From assembly GCF_003435375.1 (NCBI RefSeq), contig NZ_QWGL01000016.1, positions 9,005 to 73,004 on the forward strand: 64,000 nt of DNA. Reading direction: 5' to 3'. Source of the DNA: Clostridium sp. AM34-11AC (GTDB lineage: Bacteria; Bacillota; Clostridia; Lachnospirales; Lachnospiraceae). Position numbers and translations under genes: made by a program. This document shows, piece by piece, positions 43,573-52,154 of this stretch; position 1 is the stretch's first letter; each line of letters opens with the position of its first letter. The notes below the pieces were generated by a model. That model saw only the letters and a program-made list of their open reading frames with translations, made no database searches and had not been told where the DNA came from.

Positions 43573-44505
43573 ATGGCAAACATATATACATCCGCAGACC
43601 AGCTGATCGGAAAGACTCCGCTCTTAGAGCTTACACAGATTGAAAAATCCGAGGGACTTAACGCGAAGATCCTTGCGAAGCTGGAATATTTCAATCCGGC
43701 CGGATCGGTAAAGGACAGGATCGCGAAGGCGATGATCGATGACGCTGAGGCGAAGGGAATCTTAAAGACTGGTTCTACGATTATCGAGCCGACTTCCGGA
43801 AACACAGGAATCGGTCTTGCGTCGGTTTCGGCTGCCCGCGGTTACCGGATCATTATCGTTATGCCTGAGACCATGAGCGTGGAGAGACGCCAGCTTATGA
43901 AAGCCTACGGCGCAGAGCTTGTGCTCACGGAGGGCGCAAAGGGAATGAAGGGCGCGATCGCAAAGGCGGAGGAGCTCGCAAAGGAGATTCCGGGAAGCTT
44001 TATTCCGGGACAGTTTGTAAACCCTGCGAATCCGGAAGTTCATGAGAGAACAACCGGGCCGGAGATCTGGGAAGATACGGACGGCAAGGTTGATGTTTTT
44101 GTCGCTGGTGTCGGCACCGGCGGAACCATCACCGGAACCGGAAGATATTTAAAGAAGCAGAATCCGAATGTGAAGGTCGTTGCGGTGGAACCGGCAAGCT
44201 CCCCGGTACTGGGCCAGGGCAAGGCAGGATCCCACAAGATCCAGGGAATCGGAGCCGGATTTGTTCCGGATGTTCTCGACACGAAGATCTATGATGAGAT
44301 CATCGCTGTGGAGAATGATGATGCGTTTGCGGCAGGAAAGTTAGTTGGAAAGAAGGAAGGAGTCCTCGTGGGAATTTCCTCCGGTGCGGCGATCTGGGCA
44401 GCGATCGAACTTGCGAAGAGACCGGAAAACGCAGGAAAGACGATCGTGGCACTGCTTCCGGATACCGGCGACAGATACCTTTCCACACCGTTATTCGCGG
44501 ACTAA
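43573..44505 (+). CDS. cysK: cysteine synthase (O-acetylserine sulfhydrylase)
   Basis: CysK makes cysteine from O-acetylserine and sulfide with pyridoxal phosphate. The 310-residue protein has the Schiff-base lysine K47 in [11 protein letters not shown], the substrate loop [11 protein letters not shown] (about residues 74-84) and the cofactor phosphate loop [17 protein letters not shown] ribosome binding site GAAAGGTAGG is upstream. It has its own consensus promoter and terminator. Confidence 0.97.
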   Translation: MANIYTSADQLIGKTPLLELTQIEKSEGLNAKILAKLEYFNPAGSVKDRIAKAMIDDAEAKGILKTGSTIIEPTSGNTGIGLASVSAARGYRIIIVMPETMSVERRQLMKAYGAELVLTEGAKGMKGAIAKAEELAKEIPGSFIPGQFVNPANPEVHERTTGPEIWEDTDGKVDVFVAGVGTGGTITGTGRYLKKQNPNVKVVAVEPASSPVLGQGKAGSHKIQGIGAGFVPDVLDTKIYDEIIAVENDDAFAAGKLVGKKEGVLVGISSGAAIWAAIELAKRPENAGKTIVALLPDTGDRYLSTPLFAD

Positions 44506-44535
44506 GGGAAGAAAAAACAGATAAAAATATATGAG

Positions 44536-44585
44536 AAAGACTGCGGGTTCATATCGGTTGATATGTGGATCGGCAGTCTTTTTAT
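44536..44585 (+). terminator. intrinsic terminator after cysK
   Basis: AAAGACTGC pairs with GCAGTCTTT, with an inner ATAT/ATAT pairing, followed by T5. The T-tract runs directly into the structured repeat, copy 1. Confidence 0.8.
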
Positions 44586-44719
44586 GCAGCAGGAAATGCC
44601 GGGGAATTCCCTGCTACATAAAAGGCATTAACGTGCTAAAGATGCTCACTTGCGCGAAGATGTAAATTGCCGCACGCGACCGCGCGAGGCGCAAGAATGT
44701 GCCAGGCACATTCTTTTTC
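44584..44719 (+). repeat. structured multi-hairpin repeat, copy 1
   Basis: This 136 bp segment is repeated at 52412-52549. It folds into a first hairpin (GCAGG...CCTGC), a second short one (GGCA...TGCT), a long stem (TTGCGC...GCGCAA with an inner hairpin) and a final hairpin GAATGTGCC-a-GGCACATTC followed by T5. Several stem positions differ between the copies in a compensatory way, supporting an RNA fold. It has no coding frame and lies before the rubrerythrin promoter. Confidence 0.7.
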
Positions 44720-44817
44720 TACAATGGAAGCTCCAAATGTGCCGGGCGTATTTTTGGCGTTTTTGACAGAAGGTCGTGAAAAACTGTTTGGAGCAAAAGT
44801 AAATAAATCCTGAAAAA

Positions 44818-44864
44818 CAATAATAATTACTATTATTGACATTTAAAACAAAGTATGTTAGAAT
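44818..44864 (+). promoter_or_regulatory. rubrerythrin promoter with PerR/Fur-like operator
   Basis: TTGACA (44836-44841), a 17-base spacer and TAGAAT (44859-44864). A perfect inverted repeat, CAATAATA-N5-TATTATTG, at 44818-44838 overlaps the -35. Its A/T pattern resembles PerR and Fur boxes. Rubrerythrin genes of Clostridia are often PerR-regulated, so peroxide control is likely but inferred. Confidence 0.7.
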
Positions 44865-44874
44865 ACAACCATAA

Positions 44875-44931
44875 ACAAGACGATACGCAACAGACAAGAC
44901 GATACGCAACAGACAAGACGATATACAACAA
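44875..44931 (+). repeat. 19 bp tandem repeat in the rubrerythrin leader
   Basis: The unit ACAAGACGATACGCAACAG occurs twice without change (44875-44893 and 44894-44912), followed by a decayed third copy up to 44931. It lies just downstream of the predicted transcription start, so it is part of a 170-base 5' leader. Confidence 0.8.
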
Positions 44932-45040
44932 AAAAGACGACCGTCAGACAGAAACGGTAAATTACAGGAACAGAAAGAATCATTTTGCAAAAAGAAGGGA
45001 AAACAATAAGAAAACAAGAATCAGAAAGGAGTTCAACACT

Positions 45041-45577
45041 ATGAGCAGATACGCAGGAACAAAAACAGAAAAGAACCTCGAGGCAGCATTCTCCGGTGAA
45101 TCCCAGGCAAGAAATAAATATACCTACTTTGCATCCGTAGCAAAGAAGGAGGGATACGAGCAGATCGCAGCTTTATTCTTAAAGACAGCTGACAACGAGA
45201 AAGAGCACGCGAAGATGTGGTTCAAGGAGTTAGATGGAATCAGCGATACCGCTGCAAACCTTGCGGCAGCCGCAGCAGGGGAAAACTACGAGTGGACCGA
45301 TATGTACGAGGATTTTGCGAAGACCGCCGATGAGGAAGGTTTCCATGCTCTCGCAGCAAAATTCCGTATGGTAGGCGAGATCGAGAAGCACCATGAGGAG
45401 CGCTACCGTGCCCTTCTTAAAAATGTGGAGACAGCTTCTGTATTCGAAAAGAGTGAAGTAAAGGTATGGGAGTGCCGCAACTGCGGGCATATCGTGATCG
45501 GAACAAAGGCACCGCAGGTATGTCCGGTCTGCAGCCATCCGCAGAGCTACTTTGAAGTTCGCGAAGAAAATTATTAA
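45041..45577 (+). CDS. rbr: rubrerythrin
   Basis: Rubrerythrin is a cytoplasmic NADH-linked peroxidase that protects anaerobes from hydrogen peroxide. The 178-residue protein has the di-iron four-helix domain (residues 1-140: [58 protein letters not shown]) and a C-terminal rubredoxin-like domain with CRNCG and CPVCSHP. An ATG at 44855 in the same frame lies upstream of the promoter -10, so the start at 45041 after AAAGGAG is used. Confidence 0.96.
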   Translation: MSRYAGTKTEKNLEAAFSGESQARNKYTYFASVAKKEGYEQIAALFLKTADNEKEHAKMWFKELDGISDTAANLAAAAAGENYEWTDMYEDFAKTADEEGFHALAAKFRMVGEIEKHHEERYRALLKNVETASVFEKSEVKVWECRNCGHIVIGTKAPQVCPVCSHPQSYFEVREENY

Positions 45578-45642
45578 GTCATATGCTTACGTTATGGCAC
45601 TGTTCTATTTCATTGCCTGCTGAATGAAAAGCATCGAAAAGA

Positions 45643-46028
45643 AGGGGCTGTCGCATTAGCAAATATTTTTTGCTGGGCGGCAGCCCTGCTTTATGCCCAA
45701 ATGGGGGCGAAATCGGTTGTGATTTCGCCCTCATCCCTTATAAACACAGTTCATTCCCAGACATCCCTTTCGGTATGCCTGAGTTCAGAAAGGTCCATTT
45801 CCTCCACAAAGGCACTTACCAGACGAACTGGATCATCAGATGGAATAGAAATCTCTAAATCCAGCGGAAGTTTGATTTGATAATCCAGCGAAAATGAGGT
45901 ATAATCCCTCTGTATTATTTTGTTTAGTCGCATAAACTGATTATACCACGGACGCCGGGCTTTTCGAAGCTCGGCGTTTTGTGTTGGATATATAAAAGGA
46001 GCTGCCGCACGTTAGTGCGACAGCCCCT
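45643..46028 (-). mobile_element. internally deleted IS1182-like element
   Basis: A 386 bp element is bounded by a perfect 13 bp inverted repeat AGGGGCTGTCGCA (45643-45655, and inverted at 46016-46028). It keeps the first 60 codons of the transposase and loses the rest. The right 135 bp (45894-46028) is repeated at 49255-49389 in the same orientation with two mismatches. No target duplication was seen. Confidence 0.8.
45751..45933 (-). pseudogene. truncated IS1182-family transposase
   Basis: The 60-residue fragment MRLNKIIQRDYTSFSLDYQI... continues with DDPVRLVSAFVEEMDLSEL, which is the N-terminus of IS1182-type transposases (normally above 400 residues). The frame ends shortly after, at RDVWE, where the internal deletion begins. 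The DDE catalytic domain is absent. Confidence 0.75.
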
Positions 46029-46135
46029 CTGTTGTTGTTCGATTTTTGGTGTATGGTAAATGTCTTGCTTTAGATTGCCGTTTACTTCAGTCGTAATTTA
46101 ATTGTAAATATTTTTCGAATGTTTCCAACAAGATA

Positions 46136-46186
46136 TTGACTTTAATCGTAATTATAAGTATAATATTATTGAGTTATTATAATCGA
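46136..46186 (+). promoter_or_regulatory. AbiE promoter and candidate operator
   Basis: TTGACT (46136-46141), a 17-base spacer and TATAAT (46159-46164). An inverted repeat with arms TCG-TA-ATTATAA (46146-46157) and TTATAATCGA (46177-46186) brackets the -10. A second TCGTAATT lies at 46091-46098. AbiEi antitoxins repress their own promoter through inverted repeats, so this is the probable site. Confidence 0.65.
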
Positions 46187-46195
46187 GGTGAGTGT

Positions 46196-46789
46196 ATGGA
46201 TTACATGACTGAACTCACCGCTATTGCAAAAACGCATGGCGGAATTATTGAAACGAAAATAGCAGCGCAACGCGGCATCTCCAAGGCGATGCTTTATAAG
46301 TTGTGCAAAGAAGATAAAATCCATCGTATTGTAAAAGGCCAGTACATTCTTCCCGATGATATGCAGGATGAATTATTGGCAATCAGTAACCGTTCAGAAA
46401 GAATCATTTTTTCTCACGAAACAGCTCTTTACCTTCACGGAATTTCTGACCGTACTCCATTTGAGCATACGGTTACTGCACCGTCTGGTTGTATTCCTTC
46501 TGCGGCAATTAAATCTGAATGCAAAGTGTATTATATCAAGCCTGAATTGTTTGAACTTGGCAAAACAACGCTGAGAACACCTGCTGGAAATGATGTTCCT
46601 GCATACGATCTTGAACGCACCATTTGTGATGTAATTCGCAGCCGTAACAAATTGGGAACTGAAACATTTTTAGCGGCACTTAAAATGTACGCCGCAAGCC
46701 CGAAGAAAAACCTAAACCAACTGAATACATATGCAAAACAGATGCGTGTTGAAAAAGTGTTGCGTCAATATTTGGAGGTGCTTCTGTGA
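46196..46789 (+). CDS. AbiEi-family antitoxin (type IV toxin-antitoxin system)
   Basis: This 197-residue protein has an N-terminal winged-helix domain (ELTAIAKTHGGIIETKIAAQRGISKAMLYKLCKEDKIHRIVKGQYIL, residues 6-52) and the AbiEi C-terminal domain with ERIIFSHETALYLHGISDR and YDLERTICDVIRSRN. The known family represses its own operon and neutralises AbiEii without contact. GAGGTGAG precedes the ATG at 46196. The gene overlaps abiEii by 4 bases. Its A/T content is higher than that of the surrounding chromosome, consistent with acquisition. Confidence 0.9.
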   Translation: MDYMTELTAIAKTHGGIIETKIAAQRGISKAMLYKLCKEDKIHRIVKGQYILPDDMQDELLAISNRSERIIFSHETALYLHGISDRTPFEHTVTAPSGCIPSAAIKSECKVYYIKPELFELGKTTLRTPAGNDVPAYDLERTICDVIRSRNKLGTETFLAALKMYAASPKKNLNQLNTYAKQMRVEKVLRQYLEVLL

Positions 46790-47640
46790 GTAAAGCAATG
46801 AGTTTGAAGGCGAAAATTCGCAATATCGCAAAACAGAAGAATATCCCTGCACAGGTCATTCTGCAGAACTATATGTTTGAGCGTCTGCTTGTCCGCCTTT
46901 CCGCTTCCGAATACAAAGAGAAGTTTGTATTAAAGGGCGGTATGTTGGTAGCCGCCATTGTCGGACTCGACAACCGCGCAACCATGGATATGGACACCAC
47001 TCTTAAAAATCTGCCCCTTACACCGGAAGCAATTCGCAGTGCGTTGGAAGATGTTTGTGACATCGCATTCGATGACGGCGTTGTATTCGAGATTGGCACA
47101 ATTTCGCCCATCCGTGAAGATGATATTTACGGCGGATACCGTGTCATGCTGAACGCCAAGTTTGATACTCTGCTGACTCCACTTAGCATTGATGTGTCCA
47201 CCGGTGATGCTATTACACCCCATGCGGTGCAGTACAACTTCTCTGAAATTTTCGATGATGAGAAATCTTATGAGCTGTGGGCATACAACATTGAAACCGT
47301 CATGGCCGAAAAGGTTGAAACTATTTTACGCCGTGGCGTGTTCAATACTCGTCCCAGAGATTTTTACGATACCTATATACTGACCACAACGCAGAAATTC
47401 GATAATGCGGTATTTGCTGATGCGTTAAGTGCAACTGCCAAGCATCGTGGCACTACAGAACAGATTGCAGATGTTCCTTCTATTCTTTACAACATCGAAG
47501 AAAGCCCGGAACTCAAAACAATGTGGGACAAGTATCGCAAGCAGTTTTCTTATGCGAAAGATATTACTTACGAACAAATTATGGATTCCATAAAGACTTT
47601 GCTCAAACCTGAATTATTCACGGAGCAATTTCTAACCTAA
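46786..47640 (+). CDS. AbiEii/AbiGii-family nucleotidyltransferase toxin
   Basis: This 284-residue protein is the toxin partner. The nucleotidyltransferase motif is seen as LKGGMLVAAIVGLDNRATMDMD, with G51-G52 and the metal-binding D68 and D70. A further conserved block EKVETILRRGVFNTRPRDFYDTYIL lies near residue 180. Family members transfer nucleotides to tRNA or other targets and halt growth during phage infection. It starts at a GTG overlapping the abiEi stop. A transposase remnant begins within about 130 bases of its stop codon. Confidence 0.9.
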   Translation: MSKAMSLKAKIRNIAKQKNIPAQVILQNYMFERLLVRLSASEYKEKFVLKGGMLVAAIVGLDNRATMDMDTTLKNLPLTPEAIRSALEDVCDIAFDDGVVFEIGTISPIREDDIYGGYRVMLNAKFDTLLTPLSIDVSTGDAITPHAVQYNFSEIFDDEKSYELWAYNIETVMAEKVETILRRGVFNTRPRDFYDTYILTTTQKFDNAVFADALSATAKHRGTTEQIADVPSILYNIEESPELKTMWDKYRKQFSYAKDITYEQIMDSIKTLLKPELFTEQFLT

Positions 47641-47771
47641 ACCTTGCACCATGAATTGAAAAAATGATCCATGCAGCCATAACTTCTCTCAATTTGTCAG
47701 AAAAAAGGGCATAAAATCCCTATGACGAGTTTTTGAGCAATTATCAGGCTGTCAAGGTTCGTTGACAGTTG

Positions 47772-49092
47772 CTATTCCAGCTGTACATCCAGCTTACCTA
47801 TTGCAGAAAGGGTGTCATAAAACTCTTCTTTATATGGACAACTGCTGCACAGCTTGAATGTGATATATCTTGCTGAACGGACTACTTTTGCAGCAATCTT
47901 CAGCAGTTTTAAACGAACGGTATCAATGCGTTGTTTCTGCATTTCTGCTGATAATACCAATCGTCTAAACCAATTAAATATGTTGTAGGCAAGAGCATGT
48001 ACCTGGACTCTGTTTGCATTTACGATTCTGTTGTGACTGCTCACCGCAGAAAAATCAAAACCAGATTTGCTTTCTTTGATGAAGTTTTCCATCAGACCTC
48101 TTTTGCAGTAAAATTTGATAAGGTATTCCGGTGAGGAATCCATGTTTGTGACGATAAAGGTATACATGTAAACCATTTGGTTTTCTGGCTTCTCAACCTT
48201 GCACACAACGCGTCTTTCATAAGGCCATGGACCAGCTTTGTACATGGATTCACCGTAAACCACAGCGTAGTCTACCTTGTTATTTTGAGTCCGACTGGTA
48301 AGTGCATCTGCAAGAAACGACGCTTTTTCACGGAGAACCTTGTTTCAGCCGGATGACATAGCTTGTTCCGTTTTCCTCACACTGTTTATAGAGATCAGGA
48401 GTTGCAAAACCACTATCGCCGCGAAGCAGGAGATGGATGGTTGGATAATCATTCAGGTACTCGTCGAGAATCGGCTGCAGGAAATCGGTTACACCGGTAC
48501 AGGAATAAGCCGCTCCATCACGGAGTTGGATTTTTATCAGATCACCAGTGATTCCGTCATAACAGACGAGCGGATGGTAGCCATTACTCTGATAATGGAA
48601 GTTAAATGCCCTGCCTTCCTGTTTGCCGTATGCTGCGAGGAGCGTGGAATCCAGATCCAGGATCACGGCCTGAGGCATCTGGATGCTGTAGATCCTTTTT
48701 CTGAGTATCCGGCTGATCTCCTGGAATTGCTTTAAAGTATCTTCATCCATGCGGTTAAAGAATCTTGATACGGTTGGCTGAGATGCTAATGCGGATTTTT
48801 CAAGTACAGCTTTAAAAACAGGATCATTGGTCAGTTCATCCGAAGCATCATCTTCGAAGTAACCGGCCATGATCATATATATCATCTGGAGAAGGTTATC
48901 CCTGTCCGTATGATATCGAAACACTGCAGAATCATCGGTCTTAAATGAACGGTTTAAAATCCGTTCAATGCCAAGTCTGCTTATGAACTCTTTGATGAGG
49001 AGTAAGCCTGCATCGGAGGATAGGTCGCCTTCATCAAAATTTATTTTAATTTGCCTATTGCTTTGAAGTGAAAAGGTGTTTACAATACTCAT
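47772..49092 (-). pseudogene. frameshifted IS1380-family transposase
   Basis: Two frames together make one IS1380-type transposase of about 440 residues. The N-terminal part (49092 to 48328) has LDLDSTLLAAYGKQEGRAFNFHYQ and RGDSGFATPDLY, covering two DDE-type acidic positions. The C-terminal part (from about 48327 to 47772) has CKRGLMENFIKESKSGFDF. The break lies near 48330-48342, where RLK runs into QGSP and a stop; the second frame resumes with KVLREKASFLADAL. A 5-base deletion would explain it. Terminal inverted repeats could not be identified. Confidence 0.85.
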
Positions 49093-49254
49093 AAAGGGCT
49101 CCTTTGTTGGTTTTTATTTTGATTAGACACCTTAATTTTACCACAAATGGATGCTCTTTTTATTCACTTAACAAGTGAAAATCAATATGTAATTAAAATA
49201 CAATAACTATGTGGCTTTCAGCCACGATCACGGCTTTGCCGTGAATAATTCAGG

Positions 49255-49389
49255 ATGAGGTATAATCCTTCTGTATTATTTTGTTTAGTCGCATAAACTG
49301 ATTATACCACGGACGCCGGGCTTTTCGAAGCTCGGCGTTTTGTGTTGGATATATAAAATGAGCTGCCGCACGTTAGTGCGACAGCCCCT
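49255..49389 (-). mobile_element. IS1182-like right-end fragment
   Basis: These 135 bp match 45894-46028 with two differences. They contain only the inverted repeat TGCGACAGCCCCT and the first dozen transposase codons, which then run into unrelated sequence with a small hairpin ACGGCTTTGCCGT. The fragment ends 3 bases before the stop codon of the DUF436 gene. Confidence 0.85.
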
Positions 49390-49392
49390 TTT

Positions 49393-49971
49393 TTATTTCT
49401 GATAAGCAGCCCGCTCGCCGCCGATATATTTGAGCCGTGTTCTCGCACAGACAACATGGGCGGAGCCGATGGATTTGATGGTGGTGCGGACCGGAACGGC
49501 GACATGGCGCAGATGCATACCGATCAAGGTGTCACCGATATCGATCCCGGCGTGTGCTTTTATAAATTCCACTGCGCAGGGATGCTCAAAGCCACTCCAC
49601 GCGGCGGTGGAGAAGGAACCGCCGGCCTTCAACTGCGGCTTTACATTCACCATCTCAAGGCCATATTTCTCGGCGCACTCTTCCTCGATGATCAGAGCGC
49701 GGTTTAAGTGCTCACAGCACTGGGCAGCGAGGTAGAGACCGTGTTTCTTTGTCACATGGGAAAGGGCGGTAAAGACAGCCTGTCCGACTTCGCTGCTGGA
49801 GTAGCAGCCGATCGCGTGGGCAGCGATCTCGCTGGAGGAGCAGCCCACCACCAGGATCTGCCCCGGTTTCATTGCGGCGGTATTGATCAGCTCCTCGGCG
49901 ATCGCTTTTGTCTGTTCATAAATTAAGTCAAGGTCCACATCGACGGATGTGGCGATATCTGTTGCGCTCAT
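49393..49971 (-). CDS. DUF436/YwlG-family protein
   Basis: This 192-residue soluble protein matches the YwlG (TIGR01440) family: ILVVGCSSSEIAAHAIGCYSS (about residues 40-60), GLYLAAQCCEHLNRALIIEEE, GSFSTAAWSGFEHPCAVEFI and the C-terminal ARTRLKYIGGERAAY. It is widespread in Firmicutes but its biochemical role is not known. AGAGGGAAA precedes the ATG. An IS1182 end lies immediately at the 3' side, but the family C-terminus is complete, so the insertion did not damage the gene. Confidence 0.9.
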   Translation of the reverse strand: MSATDIATSVDVDLDLIYEQTKAIAEELINTAAMKPGQILVVGCSSSEIAAHAIGCYSSSEVGQAVFTALSHVTKKHGLYLAAQCCEHLNRALIIEEECAEKYGLEMVNVKPQLKAGGSFSTAAWSGFEHPCAVEFIKAHAGIDIGDTLIGMHLRHVAVPVRTTIKSIGSAHVVCARTRLKYIGGERAAYQK

Positions 49972-50092
49972 AGTATTTCCCTCTTTTTGCAGAATGCCCG
50001 GAGACTGAAAATACTCCGGGCGGTATATGGTTTCATGGTTAAATGGATCCGGCGGTGCATGCCGCTGTCATGAGGAACATGTGAACTGGAAT

Positions 50093-51550
50093 TTACTCGA
50101 AATGATATTTGTCTAGCAGAGCATGCTTCATATCCCAAAGCGGCTTGGAAAGATCCACATGGACCTCATGCGGGTTTACAAGACGCTTTGTCTCATCCCA
50201 TAAGGTATTGAGCTCTTCCTTGCAGTATTTCTGGATATCCATGACCTTCGGGGAGTGGTAGACACACTCGCCGTCCTTGAATACCTGTACCGGAAGCTCA
50301 CGCATCGTGTAGGTTCCGGGAGCGAGGAGGGTCTTTTTCCAAGTTGCCACCGGGTCGAAGAGCAGTAACGGTTCGTCCTCGTTGAAGGTCTCTCCCACGA
50401 GACAGATAATGTCCGCGATGACCTTGTGGCTGTCCTTTCCGTAGATACGGTAGGTGGTCTTGTTGCCCGGGTTTGTGATCTTCTCCTCGTTCTCGGAGAG
50501 CTTGATCTTCGGGATGAAGGTTCCAGTCTTCTTGTCCATGATCGCCGCGAGCTTATAAACACCGCCGAAGGACGGGCAGTCCTTGGAGGTGATCAGGTTT
50601 GTGCCGACACCCCAGGAGTTGATGGTTGCGCCCTGGTTCTTTAAGCTTGTGATCAGGGTCTCATCGAGATCGTTGGATGCGGAGATCACAGCGTCCGTGA
50701 AGCCTTCCGCATCGAGCATTTTTTTCGCCTCTTTGGAGAGATAAGCGAGGTCTCCGCTGTCCATACGGATTCCGTAGAAGGTAAGCGGGATTCCCTCGGC
50801 GCGCATCTCCTTGAATACCTGGATCGCATGCGGGATACCCGAATTTAAGGTGTCGTAAGTGTCGACTAACAGGATACATGCAGTCGGATAGAGTCTCGCG
50901 TAGGTGCGGAAGGCGGTGAGCTCATCCGGGAAACTCATGATCCAGCTGTGGGCATGGGTTCCTTTTACCGGGACATCGAACATCTGGCCGCAGAGAACAT
51001 TGGAGGTACCGATACAGCCGGCGATCATAGCGGCTCTCGCACCGTAGATTCCGGCATCCGGACCCTGGGCACGTCTTAAACCGAACTCCATAACTCCGTC
51101 TCCGCGGGCTGCATGGACGATCCGGGAAGTCTTTGTTGCGATCAGGCTCTGGTGGTTGATGATATTTAAGATCGCGGTCTCAACAAGCTGGGCCTGCATG
51201 ATCGGGGCGATGACCTTTACGAGAGGTTCTCTCGGGAATACGACGGTTCCTTCCGGGATTGCGTAGATATCACCGGTGAATTTGAAGGTGGAGAGGTACT
51301 CCAGAAAATCTTCCCCGAAGAGTCCTGTGGTGCGGAGATAATCGATATCTTCCTTATCAAAGTGTAAATTTTCGATGTATTCGACAACCTGCTCTAAGCC
51401 GGCCGCGATGGCAAATCCGTTTCCATCCGGATTTGTGCGGTAGAATGCGTCGAAGATGACGGTCTCATTTGCATCCTTTGCATGAAAGTAACCCTGCATC
51501 ATGGTCAGCTCGTAGAGATCTGTAAGCAGCGTCAGGTTTCGTTTGCTCAT
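50093..51550 (-). CDS. pncB: nicotinate phosphoribosyltransferase
   Basis: PncB makes nicotinate mononucleotide from nicotinate and PRPP, feeding NAD salvage; NadK is encoded at 18.4 kb. The 485-residue protein has TLLTDLYELTMMQGYF at the N-terminus, RIVHAARGDGVMEFGLRRAQGPDAG (about residues 140-165), the HSWIMSF segment and SWGVGTNLITSKDCPSFGGVYKLA (about 315-338). AAGGAGA precedes the start. It has its own promoter and may be co-transcribed with the DUF436 gene 121 bases downstream. Confidence 0.96.
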   Translation of the reverse strand: MSKRNLTLLTDLYELTMMQGYFHAKDANETVIFDAFYRTNPDGNGFAIAAGLEQVVEYIENLHFDKEDIDYLRTTGLFGEDFLEYLSTFKFTGDIYAIPEGTVVFPREPLVKVIAPIMQAQLVETAILNIINHQSLIATKTSRIVHAARGDGVMEFGLRRAQGPDAGIYGARAAMIAGCIGTSNVLCGQMFDVPVKGTHAHSWIMSFPDELTAFRTYARLYPTACILLVDTYDTLNSGIPHAIQVFKEMRAEGIPLTFYGIRMDSGDLAYLSKEAKKMLDAEGFTDAVISASNDLDETLITSLKNQGATINSWGVGTNLITSKDCPSFGGVYKLAAIMDKKTGTFIPKIKLSENEEKITNPGNKTTYRIYGKDSHKVIADIICLVGETFNEDEPLLLFDPVATWKKTLLAPGTYTMRELPVQVFKDGECVYHSPKVMDIQKYCKEELNTLWDETKRLVNPHEVHVDLSKPLWDMKHALLDKYHFE

Positions 51551-51698
51551 AATGTTTCTCCTTAAATTTCTCCGCGGTAAGTGTCAGCGGAATATTAAAC
51601 GCAGCAGTCCGGAGCGTATAAAAATGCCGGACGATAACGACAGCTTAAGTGCGGTTCACCCCAAAAGAACCGGGCGGCTGTCAAACGTGTTGTGGTTG

Positions 51699-51727
51699 AT
51701 TATATCAGTTCTTGTGCGAAAAGGCAA
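51699..51727 (-). promoter_or_regulatory. sigma-A promoter of pncB
   Basis: On the minus strand TTGCCT (51722-51727), a 17-base spacer and TATAAT (51699-51704), about 150 bases before the gene. Confidence 0.7.
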
Positions 51728-51848
51728 ATTGCGTGTTAAAAAAGTAACGAACACTTCAAAAGAACGTAAAATGTGCCTAAAAAGTTAAGAAAGAAAACAG
51801 GAAGACGGCATCAATATGGAAAGATTTCGCAACTCCCGAGGGATTCCC

Positions 51849-51877
51849 TTGACTTTTAAATACCTTATTACTATAAT
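51849..51877 (+). promoter_or_regulatory. sigma-A promoter of the ileS leader
   Basis: TTGACT (51849-51854), a 17-base spacer and TATAAT (51872-51877). It reads toward the T-box, with a start near 51884 and a leader of about 750 bases. Confidence 0.7.
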
Positions 51878-51891
51878 TATTTTGATACCAA

Positions 51892-52078
51892 GGTCAAAAG
51901 GTCGGAAATCTGATGCAAGCTTGCTTGCAAGAGGATTTTTGACCTTGGGACCCGCCTAAAACATGAATAAGTAGCCATTTTTCGTAGAAAAATGAGCGGA
52001 TTATGAATGTTTTGAGGATTGTGGAAGCACGTAGTGCGAAACAATCCGGTATCAAAGGGGGCAAAAGACCTTTTGACC
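51892..52078. mobile_element. 187 bp inverted-repeat element (MITE candidate)
   Basis: It is bounded by a perfect 12 bp inverted repeat GGTCAAAAGGTC / GACCTTTTGACC and directly flanked by CCAA on both sides (51888-51891 and 52079-52082). A 9 bp direct repeat ATTATTTTG lies slightly further out (51876-51884, 52087-52095), so the exact edges are uncertain. Inside are three hairpins, including AAACAT...ATGTTT around CCATTTTTC/GAAAAATG and GGATTGT...ACAATCC. It has no coding capacity. Confidence 0.6.
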
Positions 52079-52112
52079 CCAACATCATTATTTTGTCTGA
52101 GTGTAAAAAAAT

Positions 52113-52139
52113 GTAACTATGAACAGATTCGATGGTTAC
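52113..52139. repeat. solitary MITE-end hairpin in the ileS leader
   Basis: GTAACTAT-N11-ATGGTTAC has the size and ends of the right-terminal hairpin of the MITE family. No other part of the element is present. Confidence 0.45.
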
Positions 52140-52154
52140 ATTCAGACAATCCAT

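Noticed and set aside
44875..44931. Possible CRISPR-like array
   Set aside because: The 19 bp units are adjacent with no spacers, and no cas gene is present.
44855..45040. 62-codon N-terminal extension of rubrerythrin
   Set aside because: The ATG at 44855 lies upstream of the -10 of the only good promoter, and the extension is encoded partly by the tandem repeat.
47641..49200. Terminal inverted repeats of the IS1380 element
   Set aside because: The sequences near 47641 and 49130 were compared by eye and no convincing inverted repeat was found, so the boundaries of the element are not given.
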